Positions 42,775 to 51,559 of a stretch of 64,000 bases of DNA are shown here, piece after piece. The notes beneath the pieces were generated by a model that was not told the origin of the DNA, searched no databases, and saw only the letters and a list, made by a program, of their open reading frames with translations. Made by a program: the position numbers and the translations under genes. Every line of letters begins with the position of its first letter. Within the stretch, counting starts at the first letter, position 1. This stretch comes from QHXW01 sp035297145 (GTDB lineage: Bacteria; Acidobacteriota; Terriglobia; Bryobacterales; Bryobacteraceae), in assembly GCA_035297145.1 (NCBI GenBank), contig DATGZN010000093.1:124001-188000 (forward strand), given 5' to 3'.

Positions 42775-44853
42775 CTACTTTTTCAAGAACATCGGCTGCG
42801 TAAACGCTCCGTTCACCGCTGAGTCCCAGGCGGCGAAGCGCACCCATTTCTGCCGTGAGAGGTCGGCCGGAATCTCGATGTGCCGCGTTCCGAAAGCCTC
42901 GGCATCCGGTGTCCGCAGGATTTTCCGCTCCACGCGCTCGCCATCTCCCCAAACCACTTCCACGAATTCCAGCGGAAAGGTCCAATCCACGTCCGCCGCC
43001 ACACCCGTAGAGCTCGCCTGGAAGTTGCGAATGAAAACCTCACCTGTAGTAACAAAGAAATCTCCGGCGCGTAGAGCGCGATTGACCGGCGTCCAGTCGT
43101 TCGCCGGTGGCAGCGCGTCCAGCTTTACGTAATTCACATTGAAATCGCCGTACAGATCGTAATCCGGAAACTTCTTGTAGGTATCCACCTCGCCCACCAG
43201 ATATTTTGGCTCACCCCAGTTGTTCATATCGTCCAGTACGCCGAAGCAGCGCTTCTCGCACAAGCGCGATTCGGATAGGTCGACGGGCATTGCTTTGAAT
43301 CCCGCGCCGAGCCAGCGGTCGCTTCGAAAGTAATCCTGCTCCCGAATGCGGTCGGGATAACCCGTCGATCCCTTGGTGCGCGGATGCGTCTGCCAGGTGA
43401 GCGCACCTTCCCGCCGAACCATCTCATACATCTCAGCGGCGTTCGCCGGGTGGTAGATGCCCGCATCCTGGAATCCCGATCCCGCCGGCCGTCCATGCGT
43501 CCAATAGACTGGTTTCGGAAAAAGCAAATTGTAATGCCCCCCGAAATAAACATTGGCCTCCTCGCCCGGCAGGATCAGGAAATCGCGGTCGGAGTGGCGT
43601 TGGCATGCCTCGTAGTAGTTACGCAACTCATCAAGCCGGACGCGCCCGGTGTCTGCCGGGTGCCCATCATCGTGAAAATCATCGAGCATCACGATATTCA
43701 CGCCGAGATCGCGAATGGCCGAGATCCATGGAGGCTGCACATCGAGGCTGCCGGCATCGCTGAGTTCTTTTGCGAATGCCGTGTGGAAGTGCGTGGCCAT
43801 CACTTGATATCCGGTTACAGGGAGGAATCGGTCACCATGCGTAAACGCCAGCACAGCGTCACGCGTGTCCGCGGCATTCGCCCCGCTCAAATAAAAATAT
43901 GCGGCCATTCTCTGCCAGGTGCCGGGTGGCGCATTGTAGAGCGCATAGACGCGCTCGATCCAGATGGGTTCGTACCCGCCCGCGTTTTCTCCCTGGCGCA
44001 CTCCCATGGAGAACGTGCCGTCGGCGTCCTTCCGGTACCACACGTACCCGTTGTTGACTTCGATCTCGCGCGCGAAGAAAAACTGGTGCGGCGGCGGAAA
44101 AAAGGCGACGCTACCGGCTGTGCCCTCGGCTATCGCCAGCCGATTGCGCGCCACGAGCGGTACGGCGTGGTGATTGGGCGTCCCGCCGAACTCGTACTTC
44201 TGCTGGTTGCCGCCTGCGTCGCGCCATCTTACGCGCGCCAGATCTTGCGTCGAAAACCCTCTGAGCCCCGCCGTGTACTTGTAAGCCACCGAGGGCTCGT
44301 CCGTCTTGGCGATGGCTTCCATGCGCACCAGGTTCGAGCCGCGGTAAACCGTAAACTGCACGCGACCGGAGAATATTCCTAACGAGAGGCCGGGAAACGA
44401 AACCTCGATCCGGGCGCCTTCCTGCCGTACTTCGCACGAATGCGTATCGAACGATGACTGCCCCTTCCGGATTTCCTCCGGCTTCCGCGGCAGGCCCGGA
44501 TTCTCACCGTGTCCCGGGATGCTCAGCGGCGCATCCCAGAACACATCCCAGCGATGTTCGTAATCAAGCCCGTGCGCGGCCCGCCGCACTCCGCTCACCG
44601 TCGTGAATTCCGGCGTCAGATTGCGGGCGATCACGGCGCCGCCGGCAGCCAGCTCTCGCACCACTGGTGTCGCCCGCTCAATCGCGAACGATGCGCTGAG
44701 GGGCGTCCCGCGCTCTCCCGCCCAAGTGATCACGACCGTATTGTTCTCGATGTGCGCGCCAAGCCCGGGCGAGGAAGCGGCATGATTGATGCAGTTCAAA
44801 GCATCCGCGGAGAGGATCCAGACGGAGAGCAGAAGCAACGCCAGTGGTCTCAT
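42775..44853 (-). CDS. Large secreted PHP-like putative metal-dependent hydrolase
   Basis: 692 residues with signal peptide (MRPLALLLLSVWILSADA). The N-terminal half (about 20-330) is beta-rich with no family I can name. The second half carries a string of likely metal ligands in the order of a PHP-like phosphoesterase/amidohydrolase barrel: ATHFHTAF, VIMLDDFHDDGH, LILPGEEANVYFGGHYN, TWQTHPRTKGS. A C-terminal domain (RALRAGDFFVTTGEVFIRNF onward) resembles the tail of PHP-like proteins and an immunoglobulin-type sandwich. A secreted phosphoesterase or carbohydrate-active hydrolase is plausible, but the substrate is unknown. Monocistronic by context. Confidence 0.7.
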   Translation of the reverse strand: MRPLALLLLSVWILSADALNCINHAASSPGLGAHIENNTVVITWAGERGTPLSASFAIERATPVVRELAAGGAVIARNLTPEFTTVSGVRRAAHGLDYEHRWDVFWDAPLSIPGHGENPGLPRKPEEIRKGQSSFDTHSCEVRQEGARIEVSFPGLSLGIFSGRVQFTVYRGSNLVRMEAIAKTDEPSVAYKYTAGLRGFSTQDLARVRWRDAGGNQQKYEFGGTPNHHAVPLVARNRLAIAEGTAGSVAFFPPPHQFFFAREIEVNNGYVWYRKDADGTFSMGVRQGENAGGYEPIWIERVYALYNAPPGTWQRMAAYFYLSGANAADTRDAVLAFTHGDRFLPVTGYQVMATHFHTAFAKELSDAGSLDVQPPWISAIRDLGVNIVMLDDFHDDGHPADTGRVRLDELRNYYEACQRHSDRDFLILPGEEANVYFGGHYNLLFPKPVYWTHGRPAGSGFQDAGIYHPANAAEMYEMVRREGALTWQTHPRTKGSTGYPDRIREQDYFRSDRWLGAGFKAMPVDLSESRLCEKRCFGVLDDMNNWGEPKYLVGEVDTYKKFPDYDLYGDFNVNYVKLDALPPANDWTPVNRALRAGDFFVTTGEVFIRNFQASSTGVAADVDWTFPLEFVEVVWGDGERVERKILRTPDAEAFGTRHIEIPADLSRQKWVRFAAWDSAVNGAFTQPMFLKK

Positions 44854-44893
44854 GGAACGACTGGCATTTTACCTCCGCGGGCGGGTTGTGAGT

Positions 44894-45097
44894 TTAGATT
44901 TCGGGATAAAACTCAAAGAACGCATCGAGCGACTGCAGCAGTTGTTTGCGAATCTCCTGCTCGCTGCTGCCCTCAATCAGATGCATAGTCACTGAGGCTT
45001 TGCGTCCGTTCTTCAGGGCAATCGAAGCTTCGCCGACCGACTCCAACTCCTCCGCCGGCAGCAGCCGTACGCCATAAACCAGCGCCAATTTCGCCAT
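44894..45097 (-). CDS. Small hypothetical protein, end of YtxH/DUF948-like operon
   Basis: 67 residues, alpha/beta, no membrane segment: VYGVRLLPAEELESVGEASIALKNGRKASVTM, then a helix SSEQEIRKQLLQSLDAFFEFYPE. Not recognised. Its ATG overlaps the upstream stop by one base (TGATG), so it is coupled to the DUF948-like membrane protein. The overlap and the sensible composition support a real gene. Confidence 0.6.
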   Translation of the reverse strand: MAKLALVYGVRLLPAEELESVGEASIALKNGRKASVTMHLIEGSSEQEIRKQLLQSLDAFFEFYPEI

Positions 45098-45603
45098 CAG
45101 ATGAACATTTCTTCGTCTTGCGTGGCGTGGTCCACGGACTCGCGCCGCCCCTGGGCCATCACGGCAACAGCCGCGCGGATACCTTGCATGATGCCGTCTA
45201 CCTGTCTCACCGGCCGGAGCACCGCATCCTTCACCGACGCGCTGGCATTCTGAACCTGATCCACGGTCAGGTCGACTGCACCGTCGATCCGCGCCACCTG
45301 CGCTCGCGCACGATCGCTTACATCTTTCACGACTTCGCTTAGCCGGTCCACCTGCGCGTGCAGCGACTTCACGACTTCAGTGGCATCCGTAGTTATCTGT
45401 GAGAACTTGGGGAAATTCTCGTCGGCAAAATAGCGCACCGTTTTTACCAACGGGCCGGTGGCGTCAATGATTGGCAAAAGCTTCTCCTGCATGGCTTTGG
45501 TCACGCGGAACATGGCCAGCACCAGAGCGGTCTGCACCACGAACGCCACCAGCGAAAGAAAAACGCCGATCGCAATCACCCAGCGAAAAACGTCATCCGG
45601 CAT
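45097..45603 (-). CDS. DUF948-like membrane protein
   Basis: 168 residues: one N-terminal helix (VIAIGVFLSLVAFVVQTALVLAMF), then a long amphipathic helical region (about 40-150: ITTDATEVVKSLHAQVDRLSEVVKDVSDRARAQV) with heptad character, as in DUF948 and methyl-accepting-like rods. Likely a membrane-anchored coiled coil acting with the YtxH protein made just upstream (12-base gap). Role unknown; the YtxH/DUF948 pair is common and tied to envelope or stress responses. Confidence 0.75.
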   Translation of the reverse strand: MPDDVFRWVIAIGVFLSLVAFVVQTALVLAMFRVTKAMQEKLLPIIDATGPLVKTVRYFADENFPKFSQITTDATEVVKSLHAQVDRLSEVVKDVSDRARAQVARIDGAVDLTVDQVQNASASVKDAVLRPVRQVDGIMQGIRAAVAVMAQGRRESVDHATQDEEMFI

Positions 45604-45615
45604 AGAAAGCTTAGG

Positions 45616-45924
45616 TTAGTGAGCAACCTGTCCTTCGGAGGGCTCGGGCTGTGAGACGGCTTCCCGGTAGGCTTGCTTGCCCGCTTCGACGGCCTCCGCC
45701 AGCGTATCCCTTTGGCGGCTAATGGCCTCTTTTCCTCGTTCGATGATGTCGCTCGCGCTATCCTTCAACTCGGAACCGCGCCGCTTCAGATACTCTTTGC
45801 CTTCGTCCGCCTTGCCCCGCAGCAGCTCGCGGGTTTCCTCACCGGACTTGGGCGCGAAAAGCAGCCCGATGCCCACTCCAACGCCTACCCCAAGTAAAAA
45901 GCTCGCCAGATCATCGCTGTCCAT
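45616..45924 (-). CDS. YtxH domain protein
   Basis: 102 residues. A glycine-zipper membrane helix near the N-terminus (FLLGVGVGVGIGLLFAPKSGEETRELL) is the YtxH hallmark; the rest is charged and helical (DEGKEYLKRRGSELKDSASDIIERGKEAI). Short membrane-anchored stress-linked protein of unknown mechanism. First gene of a three-gene operon with the DUF948-like and 67-residue proteins; divergent from recX. Confidence 0.85.
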   Translation of the reverse strand: MDSDDLASFLLGVGVGVGIGLLFAPKSGEETRELLRGKADEGKEYLKRRGSELKDSASDIIERGKEAISRQRDTLAEAVEAGKQAYREAVSQPEPSEGQVAH

Positions 45925-46032
45925 GAGTCCCCCTTCGTAGTTCCGTCAAACAGTTTCAGTATACTCCGCGCCGTGATGGGTTTGATGGAGCTCCGCCGCA
46001 AAAACCGCTAAACTTCTGTACGGTTAGTTAGC

Positions 46033-46578
46033 ATGCGCAAACCGCAAAAACGAACGCCGCTGGATGCCGGCGGCTTATGGGAGCTGGCTCTGAAAACTCT
46101 CGGCGCGCGCGCCTGCTCGTCCGGCGAACTGCGCCAGAAGTTGCGCCAACGTGCCCAGCGCCTCGAGGATGTCGAGGCCACCCTCGCCCGGCTGAAGGAG
46201 TATCGCTACCTCGATGACCGTAAGTTCGCCGAAAGCTTTGCCACCGCCCGGCTGGAGAATCAACGGCTGGGAAGACGCCGGGTCGTTCAGGACTTGCTTC
46301 GCCGGCGCGTGGCGCCTGCACTGGCTGAGGCAACCGCTGGCAAGACCTACGCGACTGTCGACGAGACCGCGTTGATTCAGGACTACATCCGGCGTAAGTA
46401 CCGGGATAAGACAAAAGCGGGCCTGTTTCAGGACGAAAAGGACCTGGCGTCGGCCTACCGCCGCCTGCTGCGAGCAGGCTTCAATTCCGGTAACATCATT
46501 CGCACGCTCAAGCGTTTTGCCGCCAATCCGGATCTGCTCGACGGGTTCGAGCCACCTACCGAGCCGGCCGAGGATTGA
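46033..46578 (+). CDS. recX: Regulatory protein RecX
   Basis: 181 residues. RecX helical repeats: ALKTLGARACSSGELRQKLRQRA, then LARLKEYRYLDDRKFAESFATARLENQRLGRRRVVQDLLRRRVAP, then a third repeat with LASAYRRLLRAGFNSGNIIRTLKRFA. RecX binds RecA and modulates its filaments. recA is not next to it here. The C-terminus is short and acidic. A weak hairpin follows at 46607-46621. Confidence 0.9.
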   Translation: MRKPQKRTPLDAGGLWELALKTLGARACSSGELRQKLRQRAQRLEDVEATLARLKEYRYLDDRKFAESFATARLENQRLGRRRVVQDLLRRRVAPALAEATAGKTYATVDETALIQDYIRRKYRDKTKAGLFQDEKDLASAYRRLLRAGFNSGNIIRTLKRFAANPDLLDGFEPPTEPAED

Positions 46579-46606
46579 TCAGTCACCTGAGTTTCATCGC
46601 GTGCCT

Positions 46607-46621
46607 GATAAGGGGCTTATC
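46607..46621 (+). terminator. Weak hairpin after recX
   Basis: GATAAG-GGG-CTTATC, a perfect 6-bp stem with a 3-base loop, 28 bases after the recX stop, followed by CTCTCTGTTTTC. AT-rich stem and broken T-run, so only a weak candidate. Confidence 0.25.
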
Positions 46622-46854
46622 CTCTCTGTTTTCAGTAATTCGCTTGATGGTGAACCCACTTAAGATCGGCAAGATGAAGTCGGAGGCGGCAGTGGGATGG
46701 TTTATTATCTCCGCTAGAGACTTCGATTACTCACGCTCCCCAGGTCCAGCACATCCGCCCGGTGGTGTTGCCCACAGCCCCAGATTCCATTGAGAGAACA
46801 AGCCAAATGCCGCACATCTTCTTATTCTTACGTCCCTTGTGGAGAGTTCATCCG

Positions 46855-46869
46855 TGGTGAAATTCACCA
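46855..46869. promoter_or_regulatory. Perfect 15-bp palindrome upstream of the signalling operon
   Basis: TGGTGAA-A-TTCACCA, perfect 7-1-7 symmetry, centred 52 bases before the ATG of the first kinase gene. The size and place suit an operator bound by a dimeric regulator. No regulator gene is in the operon itself. Confidence 0.45.
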
Positions 46870-46913
46870 ATCATGACGACGAAAGGGCTTAAGCCTAAAA
46901 CCTGGAGACCGGA

Positions 46914-49517
46914 ATGGCCACCATCCTCATAGTGGATGACCGCGAAAGTAATCGGGAACTTCTAACGACCCTGCTGGCGTATCGAAATCACCGCACAGTC
47001 GAGGCCCGTGACGGCCTCGAAGGACTGGAGCGGGCTCGCGCCGAACGGCCTGATCTGGTCATCACCGACATCCTCATGCCCACCATGGACGGGTATGAAT
47101 TCACCAGACGTTTGCGGGCAGATGCCGGCCTTGCTTCGGTTCCCGTGGTCTTCTACTCGGCGCACTACTTGATGCAGGAAGCGCACGCGCTGGCAGCCCA
47201 ATGTGGCGTGGAGTACGTGTTAGCTAAGCCCGTTGAACCTGAGGAAGTGTTGCGCATTGTGGACGCTGCCCTGGGGCTAGCGCCTACTGCAGTGCTTGCG
47301 ACGCCGGCCGAAGAATTTGATCGCGAGCACATCCGCATACTGACTGACAAGGTTTCGCAGCAAGCTGGCGAAGTTGGGGACCTGAGCGCGCGCTTGGAGG
47401 CGCTGATTGATGTCGGGCACGAGCTTAATGTGGCGCAGGATCCTTCGGTTCTGCTGGAACGCTATTGTCAGGCGGCTCGCGAGGTCATCGGCGCAACCTG
47501 TGCGGCGGCGTCCATCACCGATGAGAGCGGCCAGGCAGCGCGGCGCTATTGTTCCAAGGGAATGGAAGCTGGCGATCCCACGTCTCCGTGTCCCACGTGC
47601 GGGCTTGGTGGAGCTGTTTGCGAGAGCTTAAGCGGCGCGGGGAACCAGCGAGGGGGAAATTGGCCCGACAAATCGGAGATGCCGGGATGCAAACCCGAGA
47701 TCGGTCCGCTGGATTCGTATCTGGCGGTCCGAATTCGCACGCGCAGCCGTACCTACGGCTGGTTTGGTCTTGGAAATAAGCTGGGTGCTGACGAGTTTAG
47801 CGCAAACGACGAACGCCTTCTCGCCACGCTGGCCGCACAACTCGCCGTGGGGTATGAAAACTCTCGCCTGTTCAAGGAACTGAAGCGTCGCGCCGAAGAG
47901 CTGGAGCACGAGGTGGTGGAGCGCCGGCAGGCCGCCGAGAAGTATCGCATGGTGCTGGAGCAGGCGTCCGACGGCATCGCCATCGCCGACGAGCGTGGGG
48001 ATTACATGGAAGTCAATCGCAGGCTGATCGAGATGCTCGGATACTCGCGCGAGGAGTTTCTCCAACGGAACATGCAAGATCTGATCCCCAAGGAAGACCG
48101 GAACCACATTCCTTGGTCCATCGATCAGATTCGAGGCAAGGTGTTTCGCAAAGAGCTACGCTTTTTACGGCACGACGGCAGCCCACTGGAAGTGGAAGTC
48201 AGCATGAGCGGTTTGGAAGACGGGCGGATCCAGGCTATTATTCGCGACGTCGCCGAGAGGAAGCGGCTGGAGATGCAGCTTCGGCAGTCGCAGAAGCTGG
48301 AAGCGGTCGGCCGGCTGGCCGGGGGAGTGGCGCACGACTTCAACAACCTGTTGACCGTGATTCTCGGGCACAGCGACATGGTGCTTTCGGCCATGGATCC
48401 GCACGACCGGCGGCGGCTGGACATCGAAGACATCCGCGACGCTGGCGCGCGAGCCGCCATGCTCACCAACCAGTTACTGGCATTCAGCCGGAAGCAGGTG
48501 CTGCTACCCAAGATCCTCAACGTAAGCAACGCAGTGGCCAGCCTTGCGAAAATGCTGGGGCGGCTGATCAACTCCAACATCGAGCTGGTGACCCGCTGCG
48601 ACGAGGACGCTTGGCTGACCAAGGTCGACCCCGGACAGCTCGATCAAGTGATCCTCAACCTGGTGCTGAATGCGCGTGACGCCATGCCGCTCGGCGGCAG
48701 ACTGACGCTGGAAACCGAGAATCTGAAAATCGACGACCAACAACGTGAGGATGACGACCGACAGCGTGTGGATCACGAAGTTCCGCCGGGCGACTACGTG
48801 ATGCTGGCGGTGAGCGATACGGGGTCGGGGATGGACGCCGAGACGCGATCGCATCTGTTCGAGCCTTTCTTTACTACCAAAGCGCTTGGCAAAGGCACGG
48901 GACTGGGGCTTTCCACGGTGTATGGCATCGTACGGCAGAGCGGCGGCTACATTTGGGTATACAGCGAGCCGAATCGTGGCACGACCGTCAAGGTTTACCT
49001 GCCGAGGGCAGCCGGGCAAACCGAAGTCAGCAGGCCTCGCAACGACTACCAACCCCTGCCGTTGGGCAGTGAGACGGTTCTGCTTGCCGAGGATGACGAA
49101 CGGGTGCGCCGGCTGACGGTGAGTGTTCTGGGCCAGCTTGGCTACACGGTGCTCGAAGCCGCTGATGGGGAGGAAGCGCTGGAAGTGGCACGGCGGCACG
49201 AGGGCGAGATCCACTTGCTGTTCACGGATATCGTGATGCCCAGGATGTGCGGCAACGAGATCGCCGGCGAAATCCGGCGGGACCGTCCTGGCATCAAAGT
49301 GCTCTACTCCTCCGGCTACACCGGTGACGTGGCGGCGCAGCAGGGGGCGCTGGATCCAACCATTCCTTTTCTGCAAAAGCCGTTTACGCCGCGCACGCTT
49401 GCCGTCAAGGTTCGGGAAGCGCTGGACGGAAGTGCGGAGGGCGCGTGGCCCGAGGGGAAAGGCTCCCAGGCCGATCAACTCAAAAGAAGTGATCCCGGCG
49501 TCAGCCACACAGCATAA
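46914..49517 (+). CDS. Hybrid histidine kinase REC-GAF-PAS-HisKA-HATPase-REC
   Basis: 867 residues, soluble. REC1 (1-122) with DD (8-9) and phospho-site Asp52 (VITDILMP) and Lys in LAKPVEP; GAF (about 150-320) with an insert holding a CxxC and three further Cys; PAS (about 335-460: KYRMVLEQASDGIAIADERGDY); HisKA with GGVAHDFNNLL (phospho-His, about 475); an ATPase domain with N-box LNLVLNARDAM, DTGSGM and GKGTGLGLSTVYG, all intact; REC2 (about 715-835) with LLFTDIVMP and LQKPF. Autophosphorylation on His and transfer to one or both REC domains is expected. First gene of the four-gene signalling cluster (next start 37 bases on). Preceded by a 15-bp palindrome. Confidence 0.93.
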   Translation: MATILIVDDRESNRELLTTLLAYRNHRTVEARDGLEGLERARAERPDLVITDILMPTMDGYEFTRRLRADAGLASVPVVFYSAHYLMQEAHALAAQCGVEYVLAKPVEPEEVLRIVDAALGLAPTAVLATPAEEFDREHIRILTDKVSQQAGEVGDLSARLEALIDVGHELNVAQDPSVLLERYCQAAREVIGATCAAASITDESGQAARRYCSKGMEAGDPTSPCPTCGLGGAVCESLSGAGNQRGGNWPDKSEMPGCKPEIGPLDSYLAVRIRTRSRTYGWFGLGNKLGADEFSANDERLLATLAAQLAVGYENSRLFKELKRRAEELEHEVVERRQAAEKYRMVLEQASDGIAIADERGDYMEVNRRLIEMLGYSREEFLQRNMQDLIPKEDRNHIPWSIDQIRGKVFRKELRFLRHDGSPLEVEVSMSGLEDGRIQAIIRDVAERKRLEMQLRQSQKLEAVGRLAGGVAHDFNNLLTVILGHSDMVLSAMDPHDRRRLDIEDIRDAGARAAMLTNQLLAFSRKQVLLPKILNVSNAVASLAKMLGRLINSNIELVTRCDEDAWLTKVDPGQLDQVILNLVLNARDAMPLGGRLTLETENLKIDDQQREDDDRQRVDHEVPPGDYVMLAVSDTGSGMDAETRSHLFEPFFTTKALGKGTGLGLSTVYGIVRQSGGYIWVYSEPNRGTTVKVYLPRAAGQTEVSRPRNDYQPLPLGSETVLLAEDDERVRRLTVSVLGQLGYTVLEAADGEEALEVARRHEGEIHLLFTDIVMPRMCGNEIAGEIRRDRPGIKVLYSSGYTGDVAAQQGALDPTIPFLQKPFTPRTLAVKVREALDGSAEGAWPEGKGSQADQLKRSDPGVSHTA

Positions 49518-49554
49518 GCGGATACCCGCGCGTCCAGCAAATTAGAGGAAGCCC

Positions 49555-51444
49555 ATGATCGAGTTCTTCAAGAAACTCTTTGACAGCGATTTTTTGCCGC
49601 ACGGCACCTGCTATCTCTGGAATCCCGGCGTTCTATGGCTGAACGTGATCTCCGATCTGGCGATCGCGCTGGCCTACTATTCGATCCCAGTGCTGCTGTT
49701 CTGGTTCGTGCGGAAACGGCGCGACATTGGGTTCAGCTGGATTCTAGCCGCCTTTGCCGCATTTATTCTGGCTTGTGGCACCACGCATCTGCTCGGCGCA
49801 TGGACGGTGTGGCACGCCACGTACCGGCTGGACGGCGTGGTCAAAGCGGCGACCGCGGTCGCCTCAGTGACTACCGCGATCCTTCTGGCTCCCTTACTGC
49901 CCGGGCTGGTCAAGATGCCCAATCCCGCGGAAGTAGCCTCGATGTATCACAAGCTGGCGCAGGATACGGCCGAACTGGAGCGGGTAGCCGAGGCCTTGCG
50001 GCGGCAGGCGGAGCTGCTGGAACTGGCGCATGACGCGATCCTGGTTTGCGGACCGGAAGGCTCCATAACGTTCTGGAACCGGGGAGCGGAACAGTTTTAC
50101 GGATGGCAGCGGGAACAGGCGCTGGGACGTCGGGCACACGAACTGCTCGGTACCCAGTTTCCGGAGAACCTCGGGGCCGTTCTGGGTGAAATCGGGAAAT
50201 CGGGCTACTGGGAAGGCGAGCTGGTGCAAGTGCGGCGGGACGGGGCCACTCTAACGGTCTTCAGCCGATGGTCGGCGCGAACTCACGACGGTCGCCTGGA
50301 AGTTCTGGAGATCAACCACGATATATCAGCGCGCAAGAATCTGGAGCGCGCCAACGCCACGTTTCGCCAAGTGCTGGAATCCGCACCAGACGGCATCGTC
50401 GTGGTGAATCGGGACGGTGCAATGGTACAAGTCAACTCCCAGACGGAGCGGCTCTTCGGTTATGGTCGAGAGGAATTGGCGGGCCAGCCGGTCGAGATGC
50501 TGCTGCCGGGGCCGACCCGCCCCGGTCATGCGGACCACCGAGCAGGATTCTTCCGTGAGCCGAAGGTCCAGCCGATGGGGGCCGGGCTGGACTTGAATGG
50601 CCGGCGCAAGGACGGCGGCGAGTTTCCAGTGGAGATGAGCCTCAGCCCGATTGAAACCGAAGACGGCATACAGGTGATCGCCTCGGTCCGCGACGTGACT
50701 GAGCGAAAGCAATTCGAGCTGGCGCTGCGTCAAAAGAACATCGAACTCGAGAAGGCGCTGGCGGCTAAAGATCTTTTTCTAGCAAGCATGAGCCACGAGC
50801 TGCGCACGCCGCTGAACGCGATTCTGGGTTTTGCGGGCACGCTGCGGATGCGCTTGGCAGGCCCCCTCACCGCGGACCAGGAGCGGCAACTGCAGAGAAT
50901 TCAGGCAGCCGGGAAGGCCTTGCTGGAGCAGATCAACGAAGTGCTCGATCTGGCCAAGGTGGAATCGGGTGCGCTCGAAATTGAGCGTAAGGAAAGCTCG
51001 TGCCGCGAGATGCTGAAGGAGGTGGCATCGGTGGTGGGACCGATTGCGGAGGCGAAATCCATGGGGCTGGACGTCGACCTGCCGGAACCATCGGTTACCG
51101 TCCGGACGCACCAGCGCGCGTTTACTCAGATAGTGGTCACACTTGCGCGGCAGGCCGTGAAGTGCAGTGACCAGGGTTCCCTGCGTATCGGAACGAGCGA
51201 GACGATGCACGCGAACGGCAAGATGATGGCGATTCACGTGACGCAGAGCCCGGGTATCAAGCCCCAAGACCAAGAGCGGATCCGGAAGGTTTTTGAGCAT
51301 GTGCAACAAGGCGAACCGCCCAAGGGCTCCGAACTCGGCCTATACCTCTGTGGCAAGCTGGCGGATCTGATCGGCGGGTCGTTAGAAGTTGATAGTGAAG
51401 CCGGCCACGGCAGCAGGCTGACGCTGCTGGTTCCCCGGAACTGA
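49555..51444 (+). CDS. Ethylene-receptor-like membrane histidine kinase with degenerate ATPase domain
   Basis: 629 residues. Three N-terminal helices (about 27-115) match the ethylene-binding domain of plant ETR1 and cyanobacterial homologues: ISDLAIALAYYSIP with Asp34, and FILACGTTHLLGAWT with Cys74 and His78, the copper ligands (Cys65/His69 in ETR1), plus Ile71 (Ile62). Then PAS1 (about 155-262), PAS2 (265-385) and HisKA with SHELRTPLNAI, His414. The ATPase domain keeps its fold but has lost its motifs: the N-box Asn pair reads LARQAVK, DxGxG reads QSPGI, GTGLGL reads GSELGL. So it probably cannot bind or hydrolyse ATP itself and would need a partner kinase. 110 bases before the 11-PAS kinase start. 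Confidence 0.85.
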   Translation: MIEFFKKLFDSDFLPHGTCYLWNPGVLWLNVISDLAIALAYYSIPVLLFWFVRKRRDIGFSWILAAFAAFILACGTTHLLGAWTVWHATYRLDGVVKAATAVASVTTAILLAPLLPGLVKMPNPAEVASMYHKLAQDTAELERVAEALRRQAELLELAHDAILVCGPEGSITFWNRGAEQFYGWQREQALGRRAHELLGTQFPENLGAVLGEIGKSGYWEGELVQVRRDGATLTVFSRWSARTHDGRLEVLEINHDISARKNLERANATFRQVLESAPDGIVVVNRDGAMVQVNSQTERLFGYGREELAGQPVEMLLPGPTRPGHADHRAGFFREPKVQPMGAGLDLNGRRKDGGEFPVEMSLSPIETEDGIQVIASVRDVTERKQFELALRQKNIELEKALAAKDLFLASMSHELRTPLNAILGFAGTLRMRLAGPLTADQERQLQRIQAAGKALLEQINEVLDLAKVESGALEIERKESSCREMLKEVASVVGPIAEAKSMGLDVDLPEPSVTVRTHQRAFTQIVVTLARQAVKCSDQGSLRIGTSETMHANGKMMAIHVTQSPGIKPQDQERIRKVFEHVQQGEPPKGSELGLYLCGKLADLIGGSLEVDSEAGHGSRLTLLVPRN

Positions 51445-51559
51445 TCGCTGGCGGGCGAGGACGGATTGAGTCTGCAAGCGAGCCCGGCGCCGGCGTCCGG
51501 TCCACGGCGCTGATTCCCGGAGCGTGGTGGGCAGTTCACGGACGGGAGGTGATGCATTC

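Larger units (their letters stand above)
46579..46913. other. 335-bp intergenic region before the signalling operon
   Basis: No convincing gene. It holds a hairpin near recX (46607-46621), a perfect 15-bp palindrome (46855-46869) and the Shine-Dalgarno sequence CTGGAGA before ATG 46914. Sequence composition is less GC-rich than the flanking genes. No clear -35/-10 pair could be assigned. Confidence 0.5.

Noticed and set aside
46575..46793. 72-codon frame starting at the recX stop
   Set aside because: No Shine-Dalgarno sequence and no family resemblance; the region looks regulatory.
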